Positions 54,701-57,678 of a stretch of 64,000 nt of DNA are shown one piece after another. Origin of the DNA: Odontocerum albicorne (Eukaryota; Arthropoda; Insecta; Trichoptera; Odontoceridae); the NCBI GenBank assembly GCA_949825065.1, contig OX463839.1, forward strand, positions 32,125,540 through 32,189,539, given 5' to 3'. The position numbers and the translations under genes are program-made. How positions within the stretch are numbered: the first letter of the stretch is position 1; each line of letters starts with the position of its first letter. The notes under the pieces were generated by a model, which saw nothing but the letters and a program-made list of their open reading frames with translations, searched no databases and was not told where the DNA came from.

Positions 54701-57678
54701 GTTCAAAGTATTATAAAGTTGAAAACAATTCGTGAACAAAGCAAATAAAAGTGAGAATTAATCATTTAAATAAAAAGGGATGAGACGTTGAAGAGAAAAA
54801 GGGATGAGACGTTGGAGAGGGAAAGATTATTGGGAATGAGACACGTAAAATTACTATCTGGAAATTTAGAGCTTAATCACTTTTTAAAAGATGCCAATGA
54901 CGGAGCAACTCTGACATTAGTTGGTAATTGGTCCTGAGTCTCATTCCATAGACAGTAAAGGACGAAATAAAAAAAGATTAGCGATAAACTGGGAAAGCCA
55001 ATAAATAATCTGTGCTTGACGCTGAATATTTTCTGTGAGATAAGAATTCATCCAGATTATACTCGTAATATACGAATATGTCGTTTTCGATAAGTTGAAA
55101 ATTATATTTCAAAAAATTACTTCTTACACAATTCCTACAATTTGTACTCCAACAGGGAAATGGCGTGATGGTATGTATAATATAAAATGGCATTTTAAGG
55201 TTTGATAATTTTTAATCTTCATACATTTTTGTCAATTTAATAAATGTCGTAATGTTTTATCAGTTACCATATTTTTTTTCAATTGAATTAATATTTAAAG
55301 TATTATGAGAAACCAATTTTTTTTCAAATCTGAGAAAGGCTGTGTCGTCGGCGTATTGCGCGGTGATACAGCGTGTGTTTGGGCATATCGCTCGTGTATA
55401 TGTTGTGGCGGATAGGGGACAGAAGTGCACCTTGGGGCACCCCTGCCAGAATGGGGCGTGGGGAGAAGTTTATGCCGTCTATTTTGACGGAGAAGGAGCG
55501 ATTTTCTAAGAACGATGCGATGATTTGCACTAGTCTAAGGGGAATGCCCGTCTTGTGCAGTTTGTATACGAGTCCATTGTGCCAGACGGTGTCGAAGGCT
55601 TTCGCCACGTCTAGTGAAAGGAGGGTCGTGAGCCCTTTGGCTCTGAAGGATCTGATGATATGTTCTACAACGCTAAGAAGCTGATGGTTGGTCGAGTGCA
55701 TCGGCATAAATCCGTGTTGCGATTCTGGAATGACGTTGCGCGAGTATGTTTCTGTCGAGAGACGGTCGAGGATCAATATTTCGAGCACTTTACCTAGAGT
55801 TGAGAGCAGGCTGATCGGTCTGTGATTTTCGGGGATAGCGTGACTTTTACCCGGTTTGGGGAACATAATGACGTTGGCGTTTTTGAATGGGGCAGGGAAG
55901 AATTTGTGTCGAAAGCAGGCATTGAAGATGGCAGTAAGGGTGTATATGGCTTTTTTAGGGAGTTTTTTAAGGTAAGGTTATTGATTTTATCAGGGCCTGG
56001 GGCTTTTTTGTTGATGAGATTTTTTATGATTGATTGAATTTTTCGCGGTGAGAAGAAATCTGTAGTGGGAGGGGTTTGCTCGTTGAGTATGTTGGCAACT
56101 GCATTGTCGACCATCGTTGTGTGAGAGGGGTCTGAGAGGTCTGTATTTGGCGAGAAGATATTCACTAGAGAGTCGGCGAAGGTTTCTGCGCGGTCGCGAG
56201 CAGAGAAGACGGTACCGTTTGGGCCTTGAAGAGAGCTGGGTCGGGGGGCGTGTTTCTGAGGCAACGTGTCAGTTTCCATTTGAATCCTTCGTTGTTTTCG
56301 AGGGACTCGATGAAGTCTGACCATTTATCGTTTCGGAGCTGCTGTAGGTGGTATTTGATTTTCTTCACTAATCTGTTGTAATCTGTTTTATAAGAGGGGA
56401 CAGCGTGCGTTGCCACAGCTTTCGGATTTTATTTTTCTCCACAATCAAGATTTTGATATGTGGAGGAAGGGGAAGTTCGGGTTTGTCGGCGGGTCTCACT
56501 TTTGAAGCGGGTGGGAGAGCGGATTTTATGGTGGTTGTGAAATCGTTTATAGCAGCATCTATGGAGTTCGTGTCGGGGAAAGTTGTTGGAATTGTGATGC
56601 AGTTGTCAACGTGGATTGTGAAGTCACTCCACGAGGTGGTGTGACGTGGAGGAGGTGAGGGTGAAAAGAGTGGAAAGCCTTCAATTGAAGTAATACTGGG
56701 TAGTGATCGGATTGAAGCTGGTGAACAGTCGTGAGATCTGCTTGATAGGAGTTATCATTATGGACGATGATATCAATGACGTCAGGGCGATGATTGTGAT
56801 TTGATGGATAGAGGGTGGGTGACGTAGGTCCTTCCACGAAGTATCTTTTCCGAGAGGATATTTCGTCTAGCGTTCTGACACGTGTGTTGGGAGTATAGCT
56901 GTGCCAGAAGGGGTGTTTTGCATTGAGGTCTCCCGTTATGATGGTGGAGATATTATCGGCGAGGAATGAGTCCAATTCGGACTCGACAAGTGTGGAGGAC
57001 GGTGAGAGATAAGTCGCGCAAAGTTTGAGAGGGCCGTGGTTGATGGTGTTTATTACGACGCATGTGGCGGTACCGCCTTTTCTGCCGGTGAGGCGGTCGT
57101 TCCGAAGCAACATCTTTCAGATACAGATACAATGCAGATATCTCATTAAGGGCTTGAATACATAGAGACAAAGTTTGAAACCAATCCGTTCGTGACACTT
57201 GAGCCAATGTAGACTTTTTAAAAGCGGACCAATATGATAACATCATGACTTCCATATGTCAGATTAGAAGCTGCATTGAAAATATACTAGTAATTCGTAA
57301 GGTACGCATCAATATATCAGAATTGATGATGAGGACGTGTTGAATGGCGTTGATGGGAGACAGTTTTGTCTTCTGTCCCAGTTATCAAGCCTTTAGGTCA
57401 AGAACTACTGGAGTTAGCAAATACAAACAACAATCGCACACGTCTAGCGTACTAGTTTTGTTAGATACCAGACGAGCTCTTTAACCAAACTTAGACGCTT
57501 TTTGTAGTTTTTTTTGTTAAACATAAAAAAATGTCATTGAAATGGTAAATTTATGCAATATTAAATTCTGTTTCTTTTCCAGATACTTCAAAACGGCTGT
57601 ACTACTGCTCTTTTCACTATTTTGGGGATCTACTTTTGCAATTGCATACGCCACCTACAAACTGAATTACAAGCCCTT
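12557..57678 (+). CDS. nrf-6-like: NRF-6-like acyltransferase 3 family protein, nine exons, 3' end missing
   Basis: This is the only host gene recognised. NRF-6-like proteins are multi-pass membrane proteins with a secreted NRF ectodomain and an acyltransferase-3 domain; the C. elegans founder affects yolk lipid transport and fluoxetine response. Joining nine exons gives 520 codons plus 2 nt without a stop, and every junction keeps phase with GT/AG sites. Order: signal peptide (residues 1-19), NRF domain with its cysteine pattern (about 20-190), first membrane helix (about 213-232), a loop, then the acyltransferase-3 core with THSF, DNRVF, LSTDAFF, GFLMAYGFF and CPQYWWTNLLYINN motifs, and another helix at about 492-513. 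Family members usually run to about 650-750 residues, so roughly the last quarter lies beyond the window or in the 200-N gap. Acyl donor and substrate cannot be inferred. Confidence 0.92.
12880..13070. repeat. dispersed repeat, copy 1 (probable LINE 3' end)
   Basis: An ATTTATTTATTT tract is followed by GACAAGAAATATACACCATT and AACAACAGGT, then ATGGATCTGGGTTTGTTGCC. The same order recurs at 20390-20570. The tetranucleotide tail suggests the 3' terminus of a minus-strand LINE. Confidence 0.7.
13325..13603 (-). mobile_element. LINE ORF2 C-terminal fragment
   Basis: A 92-codon minus-strand frame carries FTIPRVKTSFGQRQYAYLAP then a PNSIK-containing tail. This matches the ending of CR1- or jockey-type ORF2 proteins, where an FGQR-x-F-x-Y-x-x-P block precedes the terminal leucine-proline motif. 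Upstream ORF2 sequence is missing, so this is a 5'-truncated copy. It lies at the start of intron 1. Confidence 0.65.
14225..14845 (-). mobile_element. mariner-like transposon remnant, N-terminal half of transposase
   Basis: On the minus strand the region reads EQRANIKFCFKLGKSAQETF, then a YGSGAMSRKNVFKLYARFGD-like helix-turn-helix part, then DDQRPGQSLTDRI. This is the N-terminal DNA-binding region of a mariner transposase. Stops and a frameshift follow and the catalytic domain is missing. The side beyond 14700 resembles the 5' untranslated and terminal part. Confidence 0.75.
15385..15600 (+). mobile_element. tRNA-derived SINE
   Basis: A tRNA-like B box (GGATTTGATTCCCG, near 15427) is followed by the SINE body: GGTTTTCACTTAAGGCGTCT, GTGGTTGGTTGGAAGAAATC and ATGGCAATAATCCC. 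The same head-plus-body architecture recurs at least eight times in both orientations in this window. Confidence 0.7.
16050..16530 (+). mobile_element. LINE 3' end (SETW/WFGH family), decayed
   Basis: The + strand begins LTFMYGSET, continues with degraded sequence matching the NAVEMRALR region, then EDEFKLKTVVLSRMKKSM and an NERLTK-like part. The 3' end has CCTCTCTTCTTACCCAAACA and a TATGTATGT tail. This LINE family leaves many 5'-truncated copies here. Confidence 0.7.
16531..17189. other. AT-rich intronic DNA
   Basis: No element core or gene. Four copies of the over-represented 8-mer TACGAGTA/TACTCGTA lie here (16632, 16674, 16985, 17000). Confidence 0.5.
17190..17385 (-). mobile_element. 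LINE 3' end, minus orientation
   Basis: The copy starts at the 3' terminus with CACGTCGTTTCCTTGTCGGG and GTAGACAGAGAGGAG, followed by ATATGCCTCTTCTATATTCA. This is the reverse complement of the SETW/WFGH LINE tail seen at 16050-16530. Confidence 0.6.
17400..17600 (+). mobile_element. SINE copy leading into a tandem array
   Basis: A tRNA-like head with A-box-like TGGCCGCGCGGTAACGC and B-box-like CAGTTCGAACTCC is followed by a body with GGTATTTTTTCCGCCTAGTA and AAAGATACCTATAACTTCGG. A reverse-complement relative of this body lies at 59545-59695. Confidence 0.65.
17593..18064. repeat. SINE-derived tandem array: 51-bp unit then 80-bp unit
   Basis: Four copies of a 51-bp unit (TGTCGGTGTGCTCCGATCGT followed by CTCACTTCGGTGTGCC and a CACCTACCGAACC end) are followed by 80-bp copies at 17826, 17906 and 17986. 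The 80-bp unit is the 51-bp unit plus 29 bp containing GAGGCCTAAAGTGAAAAC. Copies are nearly identical. The 29-bp piece also occurs in the SINE at 41130-41250, so the monomers are SINE body sequence. Confidence 0.93.
18090..18172 (-). mobile_element. SINE tRNA-like head, minus orientation
   Basis: Reverse-complemented, the stretch reads GTGGCCTAGTTGGTTAACCG (A box) and GGGTTTGATTTCC (B box), then a T-rich linker into the array at 17593-18064. It converges on the + strand head at 17400 from the other side. Confidence 0.75.
18830..19335 (-). mobile_element. IS630/Tc1/mariner-superfamily transposase remnant
   Basis: On the minus strand, catalytic-region motifs DGAPPHYHCNV and SPDLTPIDFF are recognisable with an IERRGSIEY segment between; a TAA replaces the codon before DGAPPH. 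The lower-coordinate end begins GGTGTCTCAAAAAAGTGTAT, likely the terminal repeat. This is a separate lineage from the D,D34D mariner at 1592. Confidence 0.7.
19829..20011. repeat. two-copy direct duplication, about 90 bp
   Basis: ATAAGGAAAACAAAAG through CTTGAACGTTAATAAG is repeated imperfectly as ATAAGGGAAACAAAAT through CTTGAATGTTAATAAG. No coding content. Confidence 0.75.
20090..20170 (-). mobile_element. degraded SINE head
   Basis: The reverse complement has GTGGTCTAGTTGCTAATACG (A-box-like) and a CGGGCCTTCGATTTCC B-box-like part. Only the tRNA-related head is recognisable. Confidence 0.5.
20390..20570. repeat. dispersed repeat, copy 2
   Basis: This matches 12880-13070 in order and sequence: GACAAGAAATATACACAATT, AACAACAGGT, then ATGGATCTGAGTTTGTTGCC and CCCCAGTAAACTAGAC. 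It probably represents the 3' end of the same LINE family. Confidence 0.7.
20830..20910 (+). mobile_element. degraded SINE head
   Basis: CTCCGTGGTCCTGTTGATAA (A-box-like) and TTTCAGGTTCAATTGCCG (B-box-like) are spaced as in a tRNA. No body follows clearly. Confidence 0.45.
21175..21462 (+). repeat. 72-bp tandem repeat, 4 copies, from a LINE ORF2 tail
   Basis: Four essentially identical 72-bp units keep one + strand frame, encoding FAVAGSVSWNDLPPSI plus eight more residues each. The motif resembles the R-x-F-x-V-A-G-x-x-x-W-N-x-L-P motif at the C-terminus of jockey/CR1 ORF2. The frame extends on both sides (RAFAVAG upstream; FMKYLKTVLF downstream, also a typical LINE ending), so the array expanded in frame inside a LINE tail. 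Confidence 0.85.
21542..21618. repeat. two-copy 37-40 bp duplication
   Basis: CTATATATGCTGTCCTTTTA followed by a CTATTATTATT run occurs twice in tandem. No further significance is seen. Confidence 0.8.
22560..22735 (+). mobile_element. tRNA-derived SINE
   Basis: One of the best-preserved copies. The A box lies in TGTGGTCTAGTTGGTAAAAT and the B box in GTGGGTTCGATTCCCAT. The body has TTTTTAGTTGGTTGGAAGAC and CGGCAATAAGCCCGTTAGG. The tRNA-like part is about 75 bp, consistent with Pol III promoter origin. Confidence 0.8.
22790..23320 (-). mobile_element. LINE ORF2 C-terminal fragment with ATTT-repeat tail
   Basis: A 119-codon minus-strand frame (22953-23312) contains RRKMFDLKTLLKIFNSYFNS, PELTQLFMLHIP, then a SELVATNYLYISC segment. 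This is the C-terminal region of a jockey- or CR1-like ORF2. The downstream 3' region ends in a TTTATTTATTTA-type tract near 22795. It is 5'-truncated, and the frame is open from about Leu-Asp-Tyr to the stop. Confidence 0.75.
23430..23890 (+). mobile_element. LINE 3' end (SETW/WFGH family)
   Basis: The + strand has GTGTATAGGAGTGAAACGTG (YRSET), AAGGATGAATGTGAGCTTAA (KDECELK), and ATGAAAATGAGCAGGTTGAG. It ends ATGTCTACTCCATCAGGGAA with a TATTATGTATG tail. Frameshifts abound. Confidence 0.7.
23930..24700. repeat. degenerate ~70-75 bp tandem repeats with an inverted segment
   Basis: Recurring phrases are AGTTGACT(G/A)GAA, AACAGTTGTTCTAGTTGACT, AACTAAACGAGTTTTAAGAC and ACTAGTGAGACAGTCGTG. A LINE-end scrap interrupts at about 24150-24250. 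At about 24570-24645 the same phrases run reverse-complemented (TTCTAGTCAACT, CACTAGTCTTTAAA), so part of the array is inverted. Confidence 0.7.
24701..25327. other. intronic spacer; unplaced 116-codon frame
   Basis: A + strand frame at 24800-25150 has a hydrophobic N-terminal half and a proline/serine-rich tail. I see no family motif, start context or splice support and do not call it a gene. Confidence 0.3.
25328..25492. mobile_element. MITE-like element with ~40-bp inverted ends
   Basis: The left arm (ATTGTAAT, then TTTTATTAAACACTGTTTAT and TCCATTTTAT) is matched at the right end in reverse complement with about 90% identity. About 80 bp lie between, including CCCCTCATCATCAGGAG. Size and structure suit a miniature inverted-repeat element or fold-back. 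Confidence 0.65.
25495..25780 (+). mobile_element. LINE 3' end (SETW/WFGH family)
   Basis: Begins AATGTGAGCTTAAAACTGAT, contains ATGTTAAGGTTGTTTGGGCA (LRLFGH), GATGAAAGACTGAACAAA (DERLNK), and ends CTCTGCCTCTTTGCCTACCC. It abuts the MITE-like element. Confidence 0.7.
26125..26230 (-). mobile_element. SINE fragment
   Basis: GCCTTAAGTGAAAACTAGAG is the reverse of the SINE body start, followed by GGATATCGACCCCGGTTGG, a degraded reverse B box. Confidence 0.5.
26500..26830 (-). mobile_element. LINE ORF2 tail, minus orientation
   Basis: The minus strand gives LRWLGHLYRMQDTCLTMKVL, then VDGKQENRKTIAEMAGW. This is the terminal ORF2 region of a LINE related to the WFGH family. It is a 5'-truncated copy without intact ORF2. 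Confidence 0.6.
26850..27070 (+). repeat. dispersed AT-rich repeat, copy 1
   Basis: AACTAAATACTAAATCTCAA, GAAATTAGTATTTAAAG, CTTCGTACAAATTTG and GAAGCGTATGAGGTCTGACT occur in this order. The reverse complement of 41720-41935 has the same order with about 80% similarity. Confidence 0.6.
27723..28090 (-). mobile_element. Tc1/mariner-superfamily transposase remnant
   Basis: The minus strand encodes EEFCRNMLQFAKEDRNFIHC, then LFMPDEGPFDLNGNVNKRNY and IENPQ. This matches the first catalytic block (LFTDEATF-G-VN-x-HN) of insect mariner-like elements often annotated as DUF4817-type. The usual aspartate-glutamate pair is kept (PDEGPF). Upstream minus-strand sequence has stops; the second half is missing. 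Confidence 0.65.
28445..28540 (-). mobile_element. SINE body fragment
   Basis: GTGACAGTTTCTTCCAACCA and ACCACAAAT are the reverse complement of the SINE body core. The head is absent. Confidence 0.55.
28745..28830 (-). mobile_element. SINE tRNA-like head
   Basis: The reverse complement reads CATAATCTAGTTGGCAAGAA (A box) and GTAGGTTCGATTCTCGTTGG (B box), with a CTCCAATCCGGAGGTTG middle part typical of this family. Confidence 0.75.
29440..29740 (+). mobile_element. LINE ORF2 tail, + orientation
   Basis: Near its end the + strand encodes HMPGMPPKRWRDNWYST, matching the G-R-P-P-K-R-W-x-D-D motif at the end of many LINE ORF2 proteins. The upstream part is degraded with stops. Confidence 0.55.
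30093..30538 (+). repeat. six-copy tandem array of 74-bp tRNA-like units
   Basis: Six copies (unit starts near 30098, 30171, 30245, 30319, 30393, 30467) are spaced 73-74 bp and nearly identical. Each has an A-box-like TAGCCTAGTTGGTAAGACG and a B-box-like GGGATCGATTCCCG, with a clean 5-bp T stem (GCGGG/CCCGT) and 7-nt loop. The two boxes are spaced as in a tRNA gene. No complementary acceptor stem forms (5' AAGTTTA versus 3' TAGTACG), so these are tRNA-like SINE heads rather than functional tRNAs. The period equals a tRNA's length. Confidence 0.9.
31058..31140 (+). mobile_element. degraded SINE head
   Basis: ACGACCTCCGCGACCTGTAG through AGATGCTGATTTTTCATCC and CAGATTCCCGACGGTACCC retain the tRNA-like order, with a degraded B box. 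Confidence 0.4.
31400..31690 (+). mobile_element. RTE-like LINE ORF2 tail
   Basis: The + strand reads LISMQILRWSMGIMLRDKIK and, in another frame, GWIRWYGHVMRKYEPKS. Both are landmarks of RTE-type ORF2 C-termini. At least one frameshift separates them. Confidence 0.65.
32641..32680. repeat. perfect 17-bp hairpin
   Basis: Arms CGAAAACAATGCCTATA (32641-32657) and TATAGGCATTGTTTTCG (32664-32680) are exact inverted repeats with a 6-nt loop. The same 17-mer also occurs singly near 32244. Confidence 0.85.
32817..33032. repeat. 72-bp tandem repeat, 3 copies
   Basis: CCATTTAAATCAATTAGATT through CCCCATAAGACCTAAGAA repeats at 32817, 32889 and 32961 with few differences. Each copy carries the 8-mer TACGAGTA. 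Confidence 0.93.
33614..33846 (+). CDS. nrf-6-like: exon 2: NRF domain core
   Basis: The acceptor TTGCAG ends at 33613 and the donor GTAACA starts at 33847. It encodes MDASGAPGSGFHWGNNYWFG, then SRSQC, then a proline-rich stretch and DVDYFVVYLRHDSNFQLSVY WLNE. The conserved start (D-A-S-G-x-P-x-S-G), the cysteine and the glycine-asparagine pair are hallmarks of the NRF domain. Codon GC is clearly higher than in the surrounding intron. It follows the 20.8-kb intron 1 and ends in phase 0. Confidence 0.93.
34303..36859 (-). mobile_element. hAT transposon with perfect 8-bp target duplication
   Basis: The 2557-bp element is flanked by GTCTAGAA at 34295-34302 and 36860-36867. Its ends are CAGTGTTTCTTAAC and GTTAAGAATCACTG, typical hAT inverted repeats, with C-rich subterminal regions (CAGCGCCCCC and its inverse). 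The transposase is on the minus strand. The exact target duplication and nearly open frame point to a recent insertion, 456 bp after exon 2. Confidence 0.95.
34623..36397 (-). pseudogene. hAT transposase (ZBED5/SCAND3-like), one frameshift
   Basis: The N-terminal part (36397-36110) has a BED-type zinc finger: PMCLLCQHVFSNEAMKP then KENFVKKHP, i.e. a C-x2-C and later His. The main frame (36110-34623, 495 codons) begins VSYETAQIIAKCGAPHIYGE and carries the catalytic middle (CATDGALAMVGRHRGF, CIIHRQHL) and the C-terminal hATC dimerisation region (AFPSSYLVEKGFSAVMHIL, RNRLQISQGGDLRLYLSKFE). The two parts overlap as TAATG at a single frameshift near 36112-36125; in homologues they are continuous. 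Apart from that the product of about 590 residues looks complete. It may have been active recently but is not translatable as one chain here. Confidence 0.88.
36868..37849. other. intron 2 spacer
   Basis: AT-rich with no identifiable element. A 68-codon + frame at 37548-37754 is lysine/asparagine-rich without motifs and is not called. Confidence 0.4.
37850..38050 (-). mobile_element. tRNA-derived SINE
   Basis: Reverse-complemented, it reads ACCTCCGTGGCTTGGTGGTA (A box), then TACGGGTTCGATCCCCGCTG (B box), GGTTTTAACTTAGGGCCCAT, TCTGGTTGGTTGGAGGAGAT and GGCAATAAGCTCGCC. It is among the most complete copies of the SINE family here. Confidence 0.85.
38100..38215 (-). mobile_element. SINE body fragment
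   Basis: AATCCATCCAACCAAATACT and GGCCGTAAGTGAAAATCTGA match the reverse complement of the SINE body (TTGGTTGGA and TTTTCACTTA landmarks). Confidence 0.5.
38216..39481. other. intron 2 spacer
   Basis: AT-rich DNA; no terminal repeats, coding motifs or RNA genes were recognised. Confidence 0.4.
39482..40302. repeat. 90-bp tandem array, 9 copies, from a LINE 3' end
   Basis: Nine units start every 90 bp from 39482 and differ at only a few sites (CCTCTACTT versus CCTCCACTT; one ATGCAGTATT for ATGCCGTATT). The monomer contains CATGCCGTATTCCTATTAG and GGCAGAGAGAACATACCTC. This is the minus-strand 3' end of the SETW/WFGH LINE, whose body follows directly at 40303. Confidence 0.93.
40303..40930 (-). 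mobile_element. LINE ORF2 3' fragment (YLGSMFT family)
   Basis: The minus strand 40911-40633 encodes KLCKKCEIKIKNETLEQAEE, then ILYLGSMFTSDG, then CDIERRVTAGNIVNGGL. This matches the ORF2 segment between the reverse transcriptase and the SETW/WFGH tail. The next segment toward the 3' end is degraded and runs into the 90-bp array made from the tail itself. Confidence 0.8.
41130..41250 (-). mobile_element. SINE fragment
   Basis: AAGGCCTAAAGTGAAAACAT (body, reversed), then GGTTTCCAGTGGAATTTGAG and CCCGCAGCCC (reverse B box), and CAACTAGGCC (reverse A box). It shares the GGCCTAAAGTGAAAACA phrase with the 80-bp array at 17826-18064. Confidence 0.7.
41446..41639 (+). CDS. nrf-6-like: exon 3: end of NRF domain
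   Basis: The acceptor TTCCAG ends at 41445 and the donor GTAAGT starts at 41640. It encodes TKVSLGLCLPTSCTEKNLAT, then YIQHFL and a polar stretch. C-L-P-x-x-C is the family's cysteine pair closing the NRF domain. It enters in phase 0 and leaves in phase 2; the GT joins a G from exon 4 to make a valine codon. Confidence 0.9.
41720..41935 (-). repeat. dispersed AT-rich repeat, copy 2
   Basis: Reverse complement of the repeat at 26850-27070, including AATTAGTATTCAAAGTAAAA and TTTCGTACAAATTTGTC. Function unknown; probably a decayed mobile element. Confidence 0.6.
42286..43580. mobile_element. pogo/Tigger-like element containing a nested insertion
   Basis: TA dinucleotides at 42284-42285 and 43581-43582 flank ends CAGTAAACCCTC on the left and, reverse-complemented, TAGTAAAACCTCGATATAAC on the right. 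The left end also contains GACCTCGATTTAACGGAC, matching the right subterminal part. Excluding the nested insert, about 475 bp remain with no transposase, so it is non-autonomous. Confidence 0.65.
42711..43533. mobile_element. piggyBac-like miniature element at TTAA
   Basis: TTAA at 42711-42714 and 43530-43533 flank ends CCCTTTAAGTGCC and, reverse-complemented, CCGGTTCACTGCC. The subterminal sequence is GC-rich (GGCCGTACCTAGCAGGCCG on the left; GAGCGCGTCAACGCGCTC on the right, itself a palindrome). The interior lacks a transposase. It lies wholly inside the pogo-like element at 42286-43580. Confidence 0.6.
43620..43900 (+). mobile_element. LINE reverse-transcriptase-tail fragment
   Basis: The + strand reads FGPHVKELCESTNRVLGFMI, then FKGGK and a LYSALL-like part. 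This matches the thumb/tail of jockey-like ORF2 (x-K-A-L-x-x-L-G-F-I-x-R). Several stops. Confidence 0.5.
44354..44514 (+). CDS. nrf-6-like: exon 4: first transmembrane helix
   Basis: The acceptor ATTCAG ends at 44353 and the donor GTAAAC starts at 44515. It encodes IATTIIILMVIVGTWYDIAV, the helix following the NRF domain in this family, then a polar loop (QPMIEQRKSMQYEINGN and onward to KDPAHK). Leaves in phase 1. Confidence 0.9.
44690..45250 (-). mobile_element. LINE 3' end (SETW/WFGH family)
   Basis: Starts with the LINE tail in reverse (CCATTTCGCTGTTGGAGTAG), then phrases reversing CTTGAATGTG, AGTGGAACTTGAATG and ATGTATGGGAGTGGAAC. Frameshifted and inactive. Confidence 0.6.
45420..45680 (-). 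mobile_element. RTE-like LINE ORF2 tail
   Basis: The minus strand encodes ILNLFGHMARGEGNCFERLV, then TGSEEGRHTKGRTSS. This corresponds to the L-x-F-G-H-x-M-R and K-x-x-G-R-x-x landmarks of RTE-like ORF2 ends. Confidence 0.6.
45699..45817. repeat. 29-bp tandem repeat, 4 copies
   Basis: CCATTAATAGATTTGAACTA plus TTTCACCAT repeats at 45712, 45741, 45770 and 45799. Near-perfect copies, no coding role. Confidence 0.9.
45856..45935. repeat. two-copy ~40-bp duplication
   Basis: CACACTATTGGAGGGGGAGT followed by AA(C/T)A(T/C)AAAGGGTGG occurs twice in succession. Confidence 0.85.
46648..46804 (+). CDS. nrf-6-like: exon 5: loop entering the acyltransferase core
   Basis: The acceptor TTACAG ends at 46647 and the donor GTATAC starts at 46805. 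It encodes LTNGYAKKITYEEVVLSTWE, KIMLCFSWKANFNTVFSM and PKPGTLLPICGLR. The L-C-F-S...N-T...G-x-L-x-x-x-x-G-x-R pattern is the family signature just before the catalytic-histidine helix. Phase 2 out; the AG joins an A from exon 6 to give arginine. Confidence 0.92.
47286..47372. repeat. two-copy ~45-bp duplication
   Basis: TTTGTAATGAGTATTCTGGT and TATTCTCAGGTATTACTTAT recur as TTTGTAATGACTATTCTGAT and TATTCTCAGATATTACTTAT. Lies in intron 5. Confidence 0.75.
47553..47708 (+). CDS. nrf-6-like: exon 6: helix with the conserved acyltransferase-3 histidine
   Basis: The acceptor TTTCAG ends at 47552 and the donor GTCAGT starts at 47709. It encodes VYTTHFIIVTHSFLYALDFY, then DNRVFSFTVIDLVETQI and SSLSTDAFFCI. 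THSF aligns with the usual L-G-H-x-Y, so the catalytic-type histidine is kept, though the preceding W and G of relatives are replaced. D-N-R-V-F and L-S-T-D-A-F-F are family landmarks. Confidence 0.92.
48050..48480. other. GC-richer patch with a cysteine-rich minus-strand frame
   Basis: Inside intron 6, a minus-strand frame of 66 codons (48474-48274) carries nine cysteines among GPCCVTTVTEMFLMCG, HAKTCENCD and CTGENRC. I do not recognise the family. No signal peptide, promoter or splice partners are evident. It could be a decayed element. Confidence 0.3.
48756..48866 (+). CDS. nrf-6-like: exon 7: acyltransferase helix and cytoplasmic loop
   Basis: The acceptor TTTCAG ends at 48755 and the donor GTAAAT starts at 48867. 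The codon split with exon 6 gives serine, so the join reads FFCISGFLMAYGFF, matching F-F-x-x-S-G-F-L-x-A-Y of the family. It then encodes KITSDKETKSSWEIIKSYLN and GVLKRFLR, a basic loop. Phase 2 out. Confidence 0.92.
49433..49910 (-). mobile_element. hAT-like remnant
   Basis: The left end has CCAGCTGTTCCCAAC, a hAT-type terminus. The minus strand encodes SRILRTKYTSKLEAFLDIRD, then QLSIIKPNFESIARKED, resembling the C-terminus of hAT proteins. The other end (GGAACCCCAAATTTT and GTTCCGTGGAACACAAG) also has hAT-end character. It is heavily eroded, in intron 7. Confidence 0.5.
49911..51340. other. intron 7 spacer
   Basis: AT-rich with no recognised element. Two copies of the 8-mer TACTCGTA/TACGAGTA sit 10 bp apart at 50813 and 50823. 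Confidence 0.4.
51341..51586 (+). CDS. nrf-6-like: exon 8: conserved acyltransferase-3 core
   Basis: The acceptor ATCCAG ends at 51340 and the donor GTAAGT starts at 51587. It encodes FTPSYMYAMGLTVILATWRH, KVDSLWLNERNDIHCPQYWW, TNLLYINNIYPGRKMCMSWT, YYLANEMQFFVIITLVFH and LSKK. R-x-x-P-x-Y, C-x-x-x-W-W-x-N-L-L-Y-I-N-N and C-x-x-W-x-W/Y-Y-L-A-x-x-x-Q-F are diagnostic. This is the best-conserved exon and fixes the family assignment. Confidence 0.96.
51770..51965 (+). mobile_element. LINE 3'-end scrap
   Basis: GAGAGCGAGGAAAAGGTAGG, AGGAAAACGTAAGAAGTATG, GGATAGAAAGGCGTGGAGAT and CCCAAAAGACAGATGACGTG match the 3' end of the SETW/WFGH family; a sister copy lies at 57850-58050. Confidence 0.6.
52375..54080 (-). 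mobile_element. piggyBac element, internally deleted and duplicated, at TTAA
   Basis: TTAA at 52371-52374 and 54081-54084 flank ends CCCTCCGATCGGTGAC and, reverse-complemented, CCCTCCAATTAGTGAC. A subterminal GTGACAAGGTCTCTAGGGA-type repeat appears inverted at the other end. The 1706-bp element keeps only the 3' part of the transposase gene (minus strand). Its C-terminal region is present twice (52491-52970 and 53026-53463), and a 24-bp subterminal piece (52436-52459) reappears inverted at 52972-52995. Confidence 0.9.
52640..53807 (-). pseudogene. piggyBac transposase, C-terminal part only
   Basis: The minus strand (53807-53409) encodes PKKNKSVLLLFTMHYSCSVD, then DYNAHKSGVDTMDQMLGTYS, NRWPLAMFYNMIDIAAL and RRSFLQLLTKQLA. 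This is the last third of the DDE_Tnp_1_7 domain including the late conserved aspartates. At DVK the frame meets a GTAACTTTG-type site, and about 80 bp on a TTTTCCGGTAG-type site precedes ARP/SGA sequence, so a short intron is likely, present in both duplicates. The terminal cysteine-rich part (RCDTCILALADHE) is recognisable near 52640-52690 and again near 53175-53215. The N-terminal two thirds are deleted. Confidence 0.85.
54085..54539. other. intron 8 spacer
   Basis: AT-rich; nothing recognised. Confidence 0.4.
54540..54690 (-). mobile_element. SINE body fragment
   Basis: The reverse complement has TCTGGTTGATTGGATGCGAT, then TGCCACCTTGCAATAAGCCG, the body signature of the SINE family. The head is degraded. 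Confidence 0.6.
55325..57113 (-). mobile_element. jockey-like LINE, truncated at both ends
   Basis: On the minus strand the order is endonuclease (57113-56559: ITGDLNAKHPFWHS, DVIDIIVHNDNSYQADL, SDHYPVLL), a linker (56416-56165), then reverse transcriptase: KKAPGPDKINNLTLKN, HRPISLLSTLGKVLEI, SLDVAKAFDTVWHNGLVYKL, GVPQGALLSP, and YADD encoded at 55355-55344. At least four frameshifts separate these blocks. The N-terminal endonuclease part and everything after YADD are missing. It lies in intron 8 opposite to the host gene. Confidence 0.85.
57114..57255 (-). mobile_element. possible piggyBac-derived scrap
   Basis: The minus strand reads MEVMMLSYWSAFKKST, then LCIQALNEISALYLYLKD. The spacing faintly resembles the V-D-x-M-x-x-x-Y-x-x-x-R-K and L-L-N-A-x-x-L-Y motifs near the end of piggyBac transposases. 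It abuts the 5' boundary of the jockey-like LINE, so the LINE may have inserted beside it. Confidence 0.3.
57583..57678 (+). CDS. nrf-6-like: exon 9: transmembrane helix; last exon placed
   Basis: The acceptor TTCCAG ends at 57582 and the donor GTAAGA starts at 57679. It encodes YFKTAVLLLFSLFWGSTF, then AIAYATYKLNYKPL. This is the helix plus luminal tail that in relatives precedes the D-x-x-Y-x-K-P-W/Y-x-R-x-x-P-Y segment. Phase 2 out, so at least one more exon is needed; I could not find it up to 64000. Confidence 0.88.
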